In this document: piece after piece, positions 1 through 5,434 of the stretch
How positions within the stretch are numbered: the first letter of the stretch is position 1
Layout of the letters: each line of letters starts with the position of its first letter
Assembly (NCBI GenBank): GCA_904420055.1
Contig: CAJFTV010000030.1
Location: forward strand, 1-9,612
DNA from: Candidatus Alloscillospira gallinarum
GTDB taxonomy: Bacteria > Bacillota > Clostridia > Oscillospirales > Oscillospiraceae
Reading direction: 5' to 3'
Length of the DNA stretch: 9,612 bases
Program-made: the position numbers and the translations under genes
The notes under the pieces: model-generated
What the model was told of the DNA's origin: nothing
Databases searched by the model: none
What the model saw: only the letters and a program-made list of their open reading frames with translations

Positions 1-40
1 GCAGTATACTGTTTAATAAATCACGCTGTGAGAGGTCACT

Positions 41-943
41 ATGGACAATATAAAGATAGCCAGTTTTCTCGCACTGGCCGACACTCTGAATTACACAAAA
101 GCTGCGGACATAATTAATAAATCCCAGTCTGTCATAAGCCGGCATATCGCAGCTCTGGAGACCGAAATGGGAGTATCCCTATTCTCCCGCACCACAAAAG
201 ATGTGTCACTGACTGAGGCGGGCAGAATAATAAGAAAGGGTTTTATCGATCTCAGTCAACGCTACAATTCCATACTTAACAACGCCAAAGCCGCACAGAA
301 CGGATTTTCCGGAATTATTACAATCGGTGCATTGATTGGGCAAAGAATTTATAACAATTATTCCCAGGTTATAAACGCTTTTATAAAGAATCACCCGGAT
401 ATTAAGGTAGAGCTTGGCTGTTACGTACAAAATGAACTTGTAACGCGTCTGCACACGGGACAGCTTGATTTTGTAATCGGTGCCGAGTCTGAGTATATTT
501 CGGTCCACGATTTCGAAATACATGTCGTTGGCTATGCCAAAAACTGCTTTGCTGTGCCAAAGTCCCACCGTTATGCCGATGTCCCGGACGAGAATCTTTC
601 CATTAAAGACTTTGAATCTGACACATGGATTTTGTTCACTGAGAAAGAGGCTCCCATGGTTCAGAACACTTTTCTCCGATACTGTTCCAAGATTGGCATA
701 TCCCCCAAAATTATCGAGGTGGCCGACATCTCCACAATGATAATGTGGATTGAGGCAAATGCCGGCATAGCCCCCCTGTGCGAGACACATGTATTTGGCG
801 ACAGTTCCGCATTCAAATTGAAATTTCTGCCTGAACTGGGCTTTACGGCGGAGTCGTTTGTGTGGAACAAATACAATGAAAATCCGTGCGTTAAAGTTTT
901 TATCCAATTCATGAAAAGTTTTTTTGAAAAGAACCTGAACTGA
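41..943 (+). CDS. LysR-type transcriptional regulator
   Basis: This 300-residue protein has the length and layout of a LysR-type regulator. Residues 1-60 form the N-terminal winged helix-turn-helix, with the typical pattern of an early aromatic/hydrophobic helix, a recognition helix around residues 17-38 (TKAADIINKSQSVISRHIAALE region, with the SQSVISRHI core) and the FSRTTKDVSLTEAG wing. Residues of about 90-295 fit the periplasmic-binding-protein-like effector domain, whose ligand cannot be read from sequence. The ATG at 41 follows an AGAGGT at 31-36. LysR regulators usually control a divergent neighbour, which would lie left of this window, so the target is unknown. The gene converges on the membrane-protein gene at 1054-1518 and ends inside a strong hairpin terminator. 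Family assignment is secure; the regulon is not. Confidence 0.95.
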   Translation: MDNIKIASFLALADTLNYTKAADIINKSQSVISRHIAALETEMGVSLFSRTTKDVSLTEAGRIIRKGFIDLSQRYNSILNNAKAAQNGFSGIITIGALIGQRIYNNYSQVINAFIKNHPDIKVELGCYVQNELVTRLHTGQLDFVIGAESEYISVHDFEIHVVGYAKNCFAVPKSHRYADVPDENLSIKDFESDTWILFTEKEAPMVQNTFLRYCSKIGISPKIIEVADISTMIMWIEANAGIAPLCETHVFGDSSAFKLKFLPELGFTAESFVWNKYNENPCVKVFIQFMKSFFEKNLN

Positions 944-976
944 AAAACCCCGCTCCAAATCTGGAGCGGGGTTTTT
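943..976. terminator. Bidirectional intrinsic terminator between lysR and the converging membrane-protein gene
   Basis: A perfect 15-bp stem is formed by 943-957 and 962-976, with loop AATC. The GC-rich core GCTCC/GGAGC plus CCCC/GGGG is flanked by A5 on the left and T5 on the right, so the hairpin has a U tract when read in either direction. The left arm begins at the last base of the lysR stop codon. It would end lysR transcripts and also those of the minus-strand gene that stops at 1054. Confidence 0.95.
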
Positions 977-1053
977 GGAATTTGGCAAAGCAGCATTATC
1001 CCTGAAGCTGACAGCGCAAATACATATCAGGAAAGCGGCTGTCGAACATTATG

Positions 1054-1518
1054 TTAACCAAGACGTTTTCCAATAAATTCCTCAGGCGGCTTCTCACCGC
1101 TTTTAAAGCGCCGCACATTCTGTACTCCTCCGGCGATATACATCGCAGGGAACAACACTCCCATTATTCCGCTTGCAATATACGCCGCAGAAAAAGTCCC
1201 TTCTACAATCGCAACAATCAAATACGCGACAAACAGAGCTATTATGGCCGCGCCCAAAATGACACACACGCGTCCCCGGGCAAACCGGCGGCTGTTTAAT
1301 ACTCCGTAGATTCCGGCAACAAATCCCAAGACGTAACACGCCAGCAGTACAATGTTGGACTTATCCAGCAGCATAAAATAAACCTGCATGGAACTTAATA
1401 TTCCCAGTCCCAAAACCCGGCCGATATCCAGCACGATAACCAGTACCGACGCTATGTTCAGCACGCCGAGGATAATCATGATAATACTTGATACTTTTAA
1501 AAGGTTATAACGCTTCAT
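1054..1518 (-). CDS. Small four-helix membrane protein of unknown function
   Basis: I do not recognise the family. The 154-residue product is very hydrophobic, with four probable membrane segments at about residues 9-30, 55-74, 84-105 and 108-130. Short basic stretches (SRRFARGR at 76-83, RRFKSGEK at 136-143) suggest cytoplasmic loops and tail. The C-terminus after residue 135 is soluble and charged. No catalytic motif or obvious signal peptide is seen. The ATG follows an AGAGG about nine bases upstream. The gene lies 48 nt downstream of the metallo-hydrolase gene on the same strand with no terminator between, so the two probably share a transcript. It ends 77 nt before the shared bidirectional terminator. 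Presence as a gene is supported by the RBS, spacing and coherent topology; function is unknown. Confidence 0.8.
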   Translation of the reverse strand: MKRYNLLKVSSIIMIILGVLNIASVLVIVLDIGRVLGLGILSSMQVYFMLLDKSNIVLLACYVLGFVAGIYGVLNSRRFARGRVCVILGAAIIALFVAYLIVAIVEGTFSAAYIASGIMGVLFPAMYIAGGVQNVRRFKSGEKPPEEFIGKRLG

Positions 1519-1566
1519 TTCACGCTGCCTCTAAACTCCGTCTGTCCTGTAAGACACCGGAACGGA

Positions 1567-2469
1567 TTACTTCTCAAGGTCTTCCTTCCTTGTCTCTTCA
1601 ATTGACTTTACTGTATCATCTTCCCAGTTCCAGTCACGTCCGCCCTTGAACACGCTGGCATTCATCTCATTGCTGAGCATAACAAGGCTTGCGTCCGGTG
1701 TGCGCTTGCACATCTCAAAGAAGAACTCTCCCGCAGACTTTGTATTGTCAATGCACCACTCGGTGTCATTTAAGTATTTGCGCATAAAGTCAAGGCAGGT
1801 ATAGTCAAAGGGAGTACCGGGCTTTGCGTGGCCGGGGATTATTACGTCAGGCTCCAGCGCCTCAATAAAGTCGATGTCCTCCATCCAGAGCTTTCTCTCT
1901 TCTTTCGACACCTCACAGGTGAAGGGGTGCGCATCATTAAAGATAATGTCACTGCCGTATGCCACCTTTATGGACGGTATCCATACAAGTGTGTTATAGC
2001 GCAGGTCTCCCATGCGGTTAAAGAATATTTTAATATCCTCTCCGTCCACCTTTATTGTGTCACCCTCAATAGGCGTATACTCAATCTCTTTATAGCACAT
2101 TCTCGTCTTGCCTATAACCTCTGTCCAGTGGTCAAGCTTGTCACAGAACTGTGTGTGTATTGTGTGACACACATCAGCGGGGGCCAGGCACTGAACGCCG
2201 GGGAACTGCTCGGCTATGTACGCCGTGCCCCAATAGTGGTCGGGGTGGGCGTGAGTTACATAAATCGCCTTCAGATCACGGCGCAGATCCATAACCTCAG
2301 CCGCAACTCTCAAGGCGTTGGGGCGCGTCCACTGGGTGTCAATAACAACTGCCTCAGTGTCGCCGTACACAATTACAGAGGCCACGTTAAATCCGCTCTC
2401 CTCCGCTATACATACTCTGACTTTTAATTTCCCTCTTCCGAAGGAAAAATCTCTTATCTCCATTGACAT
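1567..2469 (-). CDS. Metallo-beta-lactamase-fold metallo-hydrolase with an atypical third metal-ligand position
   Basis: The 300-residue protein has the alpha-beta-beta-alpha metallo-beta-lactamase layout. The HxHxDH motif is at residues 73-78 (HAHPDH). An aspartate in the GSD turn at 172-174 fits the bridging ligand (motif 4), and PGHAKPG at 212-218 carries the motif 5 histidine (H214). Where the family usually has a Gly-His motif 3 there is Gly-Asp (G154-D155), so one usual zinc histidine seems to be missing or replaced. The closest style I can name is the broad 'MBL-fold metallo-hydrolase' group with the NTLVWIPS and FNDAHPF blocks; the substrate is unknown. The ATG at 2469 has GGAGGT eight bases upstream. 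No signal peptide is visible, so it is probably cytoplasmic. It has its own promoter and is followed after 48 nt by the membrane-protein gene. Confidence 0.92.
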   Translation of the reverse strand: MSMEIRDFSFGRGKLKVRVCIAEESGFNVASVIVYGDTEAVVIDTQWTRPNALRVAAEVMDLRRDLKAIYVTHAHPDHYWGTAYIAEQFPGVQCLAPADVCHTIHTQFCDKLDHWTEVIGKTRMCYKEIEYTPIEGDTIKVDGEDIKIFFNRMGDLRYNTLVWIPSIKVAYGSDIIFNDAHPFTCEVSKEERKLWMEDIDFIEALEPDVIIPGHAKPGTPFDYTCLDFMRKYLNDTEWCIDNTKSAGEFFFEMCKRTPDASLVMLSNEMNASVFKGGRDWNWEDDTVKSIEETRKEDLEK

Positions 2470-2481
2470 AAAGATAAACCT

Positions 2482-2553
2482 CCAAATTCATTTTATACTA
2501 TGGATTATATCAGCAATTTGAAGTTGTAGCAATTGCTTTTAATATGAATTTGG
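2482..2553. repeat. 10-bp inverted repeat bracketing the metallo-hydrolase promoter
   Basis: CCAAATTCAT at 2482-2491 is the exact reverse complement of ATGAATTTGG at 2544-2553. The two arms enclose both promoter boxes, and the left arm touches the ribosome binding site. Inside the repeat, AGCAATT occurs twice, 16 bp apart (2512-2518 and 2528-2534), and the second copy is part of the palindrome GCAATTGC (2529-2536) over the -35 box. This could be an operator, but a repeat of this size may also arise by chance in a window of this length. Confidence 0.45.
2504..2532 (-). promoter_or_regulatory. Probable sigma-A promoter of the metallo-hydrolase operon
   Basis: On the minus strand a perfect -10 box TATAAT (2509-2504) lies 17 bp downstream of TTGCTA (2532-2527), which matches four of six bases of the TTGACA -35 box. 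The predicted start near 2497 gives a leader of about 28 nt that includes the GGAGGT ribosome binding site. Repeat elements surround it (see the inverted repeat entry). Confidence 0.65.
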
Positions 2554-2571
2554 ACGGATTTTTTGAATATT

Positions 2572-3345
2572 TTACAGGTTTCTTTTAATCTGGGATATGG
2601 CGTTCTTCTCAAGGCGCGATACCTGGGCCTGCGATATACCTATTTCAGCCGCCACCTCCATCTGGGTCTTGCCGTCGTAAAACCGCATTGCAAGTATACG
2701 TTTTTCCCTTGGGCTCAGGGCAGATATGGCGTCTGTCAGAGCAATCTGCTCCAGCCAGCTCTCGTCGGTGTTCTTTGTGTCCCGCACCTGGTCCACAACA
2801 CATAGGCTCTCGCCACCGTCGTTGTAAACCGGGTCATAGAGTGAGACCGGGTCCGCGATTGCGTCCATTGCGAAAACCACGTCTGAGCGCTTTATATTCA
2901 GCTCACGGGCAATCTCCTCCACGTCCGGTTCACGCTGTGTCTCGCTGGTAAGCTTTTCCCTCGCCTGAAGGACCTTATACGCCGTGTCCCGCATACTGCG
3001 TGACACCCTGACGGCGCTGTTGTCTCTGAGATACCGGCGTATCTCGCCGATTATCATTGGCACACCATAAGTGGAAAAACGTACATTAAGGCTGGTGTCA
3101 AAGTTGTCTATGGCCTTCATAAGGCCAATACACCCCACCTGAAAAAGGTCGTCCGGATTTTCTCCCCTGCCGTTAAACTTCTGGATAACCGACAAAACAA
3201 GGCGCAGATTTCCGGAAATAAGCTCCTCCCTCGCCTTTTTGTCGCCGTTTCTGCTCTTTTCAAGCAGTTCATTTATTTCGCTGTTCTTCAGGACCTTCAG
3301 CTTTGACGTATTTACACCGCATATCTCAACTTTTCCCGATATCAG
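2572..3345 (-). CDS. sigG: RNA polymerase sporulation sigma factor sigma-G, CTG start
   Basis: Sigma-G directs late transcription in the forespore after engulfment. The 257-residue product matches Bacillus subtilis SigG in length (about 260) and along its whole run: the N-terminal KVEICGVNTSKL block (5-16), region 2 with DDLFQVGCIGLMKAIDNFD (65-83) and STYGVPMIIGEIRRYLRD (91-108), region 3 (about 125-170, including DPVSLYDPVYNDGGE) and the region 4 helix-turn-helix with KTQMEVAAEIGISQAQVSRLEK (226-247). No ATG, GTG or TTG start exists upstream of the conserved block: the frame is open back to a TAA at 3379-3381, and only CTG (3345) or the adjacent ATA could serve. CTG has GGGGG seven bases upstream. 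The TTG at 3195 would remove the conserved first 50 residues and is rejected. A leader hairpin covers the RBS. Residue S44 replaces an asparagine of B. subtilis SigG. The function is sure; the exact start codon is slightly less so. Confidence 0.95.
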   Translation of the reverse strand: MISGKVEICGVNTSKLKVLKNSEINELLEKSRNGDKKAREELISGNLRLVLSVIQKFNGRGENPDDLFQVGCIGLMKAIDNFDTSLNVRFSTYGVPMIIGEIRRYLRDNSAVRVSRSMRDTAYKVLQAREKLTSETQREPDVEEIARELNIKRSDVVFAMDAIADPVSLYDPVYNDGGESLCVVDQVRDTKNTDESWLEQIALTDAISALSPREKRILAMRFYDGKTQMEVAAEIGISQAQVSRLEKNAISQIKRNL

Positions 3346-3399
3346 AAAACCGCCCCCTGTGAACTTCTGTTTTTCACATTATTCCCTCGGGGCGGTTTT
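3346..3399 (-). promoter_or_regulatory. Leader hairpin predicted to mask the sigG ribosome binding site
   Basis: On the minus strand AAAACCGCCCC (3399-3389) pairs perfectly with GGGGCGGTTTT (3356-3346), an 11-bp stem. Inside it, TGTGAA (3378-3373) pairs with TTCACA (3363-3358), a 6-bp stem with a 9-nt loop. The 3' arm holds four of the five Gs of the sigG ribosome binding site (3357-3353) and ends on the base next to the CTG start at 3345. A leader hairpin that dampens sigG translation is known in B. subtilis; its presence here is inferred from base pairing alone. Read on the plus strand the same repeat is followed by T6 and looks like a terminator, which could also stop antisense transcripts. 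Confidence 0.75.
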
Positions 3400-3456
3400 T
3401 TGATACCGCATTAATACCATGTAAAAACTGGAAAGATGTTTTTTGTACTATTTTAT

Positions 3457-3511
3457 AAAAAAAACACAGTCCGTACAGTGTTCCATCAAGGGGCACACCG
3501 TACGGGCCTGT
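3457..3511 (-). terminator. Intrinsic terminator of the spoIIGA-sigE unit
   Basis: Reading the minus strand, ACAG then CCGTACGGTG pairs with CACTGTACGG then CTGT. This gives a 10-bp core stem with one G-U pair, a small GC/A internal loop and a 4-bp base; the loop is 15 nt. One base later comes T8 (3464-3457). It starts 95 nt after the sigE stop codon and separates sigE from sigG, so sigG should need its own promoter in the roughly 57 nt between this T tract and the leader hairpin, unless read-through occurs. Confidence 0.8.
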
Positions 3512-3605
3512 AAATGTATTTTCGTCCTTTTTTCTTTTGTGTATTCTGAATTACAGCTGTTTTCCGGCCTGTATGTCTGTACACTATATGTATCCGGCAC
3601 TTATG

Positions 3606-4313
3606 TCATATATACCTCATTATCTCACGCCTGAGCCTTGACAAAATACGCTTTTCAAGACGGCTTATATAAGACTGTGATATGCCCATAATATCTGCCA
3701 CTTCTTTCTGCGTCTTTTCCTTTGTTCCCCCAATCCCAAAGCGCATTACTATTATCTCCCGCTCTCTGGGGCTTAATCTGTCTATGGCGTCTGTAAGCAG
3801 CTTTTTATCCACATCGTCCTCAATGGGCCGCATCACCATGTCGGCGTCCGTTCCCAAAATATCGGAGAGAAGCAGCTCGTTTCCGTCCCAGTCGGTATTA
3901 AGGGGCTCATCAAAAGAAATTTCAGTTTTTTGGTTGCCGGTCTTGCGCAGAAACATGAGAATTTCGTTCTCAATGCACCGGGAGGCATACGTCGCAAGCT
4001 TTATGTTTTTGTCCGGCCGGAATGTGTTTATGGCCTTAATAAGACCTATAGTCCCTATGGAAATCAAATCCTCAATGTTTATTCCCGTATTCTCAAATCT
4101 CCGGGCTATGTACACCACAAGCCTTAAATTGTGTTCAATGAGCTTTTTTCTCGCCAGCTCTCCGTCGGTGGCCAGCATTCTTATATACCGGGCCTCCTCT
4201 TCCTTGGACATGGGCGGCGGCAATGTCTCCGGCCCTCCAATGTACATTATCTCCTCAGGGGTGTAAAGTCCCAGCTTTTTCAGAATACCTTGCAAAAAAC
4301 TTTTAATTCCCAC
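3606..4313 (-). CDS. sigE: RNA polymerase sporulation sigma factor sigma-E (pro-protein)
   Basis: Sigma-E drives early mother-cell transcription in sporulation. The 235-residue protein is nearly colinear with B. subtilis SigE (239). A basic, amphipathic pro-sequence (residues 1 to about 25, MGIKSFLQGILKKLGL...) precedes the conserved YIGG (24-27), near which SpoIIGA cleaves. Region 2 carries LIEHNLRLVVYIARRFENTG (58-77) and EDLISIGTIGLIKAINTF (81-98), then KLATYASRCIENEILM (105-120). The marker block SFDEPLNTDWDGNELLLSD follows (133-151), and the region 4 helix-turn-helix is at KTQKEVADIMGISQSYISRLEK (200-221). The start is GTG at 4313, fixed by AGGAGGT at 4327-4321 seven bases upstream. That RBS lies inside the last codons of spoIIGA, whose stop is only four bases away, so the two genes are translationally coupled. 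No missing residue is evident. Confidence 0.98.
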   Translation of the reverse strand: MGIKSFLQGILKKLGLYTPEEIMYIGGPETLPPPMSKEEEARYIRMLATDGELARKKLIEHNLRLVVYIARRFENTGINIEDLISIGTIGLIKAINTFRPDKNIKLATYASRCIENEILMFLRKTGNQKTEISFDEPLNTDWDGNELLLSDILGTDADMVMRPIEDDVDKKLLTDAIDRLSPREREIIVMRFGIGGTKEKTQKEVADIMGISQSYISRLEKRILSRLRREIMRYI

Positions 4314-4317
4314 TTTT

Positions 4318-5142
4318 TTAACCTCCTATGAGCGCGGAATACCCCCCGCCGTCTGTAATTCTGTTCGGTGATATGGCAATTAACACGCCATCTCTCTTCT
4401 TCCCGTCTATGTGCAGCTCCTCCGGCCTGAAGGCCAGAAGCAAACCGCCTGAAACTCCAACGGCGCTGTATGGCAGCAGCCTGAACCGTGTTCCGGCTGC
4501 AGTCCCGCCTATTATTTCCATGGCCTCCGCGGCCGGGCAGTTCAAAACCGCCCGCCGGATATTATCCGGAAGTATACCGGCAATATCCTCAGCCCCCATA
4601 ATAATCGCCTCCTGTCCCGTCACCGGGTCTTTGAGGCTGTTCCCCGTATCCACAAGGGCGGTAAACTGGGCCTCTTTCCCGCCGTTTTTAATATCTACCC
4701 TTCTCGTTCCACCCGGCTTATTTTTTGCCGCCCGTCTGAACGCCAAAGAAATTATTATATAAGCAAGTACAAACACCGCGGCCATAACGCCAAGGCCAAC
4801 CGGCGTGTAAATACCGTCCCCTCTGAGGGAAGCGGCATACATCATTCCACCCAGTGCCGCCGAAACTCCATAAAACACCAGGGCAGTTTTTAAAATCCTC
4901 TTTTTGCCGCCGAACACTATGAGGAGCATTACCACCGACACGGTGATTTTCACAGGAAAAAGCGTCAAGAATCCCCACGCTGGCACAATGGCACAGGCCG
5001 AGTACACACCTCCGAAAAGCGCCGACAGAAACATTTTTAGCCGTGAAACTCTCTCGTCGCATATTATCCCGGTAAGCAGCAGTATTATGTAGTTTGCCGC
5101 GGTATTTATAATTACCACAAGATCCACATAGACAACTTCCAA
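4318..5142 (-). CDS. spoIIGA: Sporulation sigma-E factor processing peptidase SpoIIGA, TTG start
   Basis: SpoIIGA is the membrane-bound aspartic protease that removes the pro-sequence of sigma-E in the mother cell after a forespore signal (SpoIIR in B. subtilis). The 274-residue product opens with MEVVYVDLVVIIN, like the family's Y-x-D-hhhhhN start. It has five probable membrane helices at about 5-25, 33-54, 60-77, 84-104 and 113-134, followed by a soluble protease domain. The catalytic motif is VDTGNSLKDPVTG (164-176), with D165 as the likely active aspartate. A later RLLPYSAVGVSGG stretch (221-233) fits the conserved PY(x)S region. The TTG at 5142 has AAGGAGG eight bases upstream and gives the family N-terminus; an in-frame start 54 nt further up would add an unrelated 18-residue tail. 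The gene is coupled to sigE, its substrate. Confidence 0.95.
   Translation of the reverse strand: MEVVYVDLVVIINTAANYIILLLTGIICDERVSRLKMFLSALFGGVYSACAIVPAWGFLTLFPVKITVSVVMLLIVFGGKKRILKTALVFYGVSAALGGMMYAASLRGDGIYTPVGLGVMAAVFVLAYIIISLAFRRAAKNKPGGTRRVDIKNGGKEAQFTALVDTGNSLKDPVTGQEAIIMGAEDIAGILPDNIRRAVLNCPAAEAMEIIGGTAAGTRFRLLPYSAVGVSGGLLLAFRPEELHIDGKKRDGVLIAISPNRITDGGGYSALIGG
4321..4327 (-). promoter_or_regulatory. Ribosome binding site of sigE inside the end of spoIIGA
   Basis: AGGAGGT on the minus strand lies seven bases before the GTG start of sigE. It encodes the final Gly-Gly of SpoIIGA just before its TAA stop. This supports the GTG start and coupling of the protease with its substrate. Confidence 0.9.
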
Positions 5143-5150
5143 ATCTCCCG

Positions 5151-5157
5151 CCTCCTT
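5151..5157 (-). promoter_or_regulatory. Ribosome binding site that fixes the spoIIGA TTG start
   Basis: AAGGAGG on the minus strand is a near-perfect match to the anti-Shine-Dalgarno sequence and sits eight bases before TTG at 5142-5140. No comparable site precedes the longer reading from 5196. Confidence 0.88.
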
Positions 5158-5163
5158 GAGACA

Positions 5164-5198
5164 AGTATATACGTCTCCCTGCGAGAAAACAGTCACAA
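5164..5198 (-). promoter_or_regulatory. Possible spoIIGA promoter with a wide spacer
   Basis: On the minus strand TTGTGA (5198-5193) and TATACT (5169-5164) are separated by 23 bp; an overlapping TATATA (5171-5166) gives 21 bp. A normal 17-bp pair is not seen in the gap up to the ftsH terminator. The B. subtilis spoIIG promoter is known for an unusually wide spacer, about 22 bp, and dependence on Spo0A. No good Spo0A box (TGTCGAA) is visible here, so this is tentative. Confidence 0.25.
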
Positions 5199-5387
5199 AA
5201 GCTACCGGGAAAACTGAAATTATTTATTAAGTCCTGTACTTGTGAAAGCCATAACGGCGCTGTACAATATGCGTCATACAATTTTGGGAAATAGATTGTG
5301 AGTATTACTGGTATGTTTTCCTCTTTATTACCGTGTTTACAGAAGGGCTGTCATTCAGGCAGCAAAAAGCTACGGCAATATTCAAGC

Positions 5388-5419
5388 AAAAAAAGAGCAG
5401 ACCCGTACAGGTCTGCTCT
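5388..5419 (-). terminator. Intrinsic terminator of the dnaB-tilS-hpt-ftsH run
   Basis: On the minus strand AGAGCAGACC (5419-5410) pairs perfectly with GGTCTGCTCT (5403-5394) around a 6-nt loop, TGTACG. The T7 tract (5394-5388) shares its first T with the end of the stem. It starts 15 nt after the ftsH stop codon. On the plus strand there is no matching T tract, so it acts in one direction. Confidence 0.93.
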
Positions 5420-5434
5420 CTGTCTGTATTTTAG

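Noticed and set aside
5..10. TATACT as a -10 box for lysR
   Set aside because: The spacing to the RBS is plausible, but any -35 box lies outside the window, so it cannot be judged.
206..988. 260-codon minus-strand reading frame opposite lysR
   Set aside because: It covers most of lysR, runs through the terminator hairpin and has no recognisable domain; the LysR reading is unambiguous.
2572..3195. sigG as a 207-residue protein starting at TTG 3195
   Set aside because: It would cut off the conserved N-terminal 50 residues that are encoded in frame just upstream, and no suitable ribosome binding site precedes it.
3298..3300. CTG inside the sigG N-terminus as start
   Set aside because: It falls after the conserved KVEICGVNTSK segment and has no G-rich site at the right distance.
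3346..3401. Plus-strand intrinsic terminator (stem followed by T6)
   Set aside because: It has the form of one, but no plus-strand gene lies upstream in this region. The position against the sigG RBS makes a minus-strand leader role more likely, though blocking antisense transcription remains possible.
5143..5196. Eighteen-residue N-terminal extension of SpoIIGA
   Set aside because: The extra residues do not resemble the family, which begins right at the first membrane helix, and the strong AAGGAGG lies inside this stretch at the right distance for TTG 5142.
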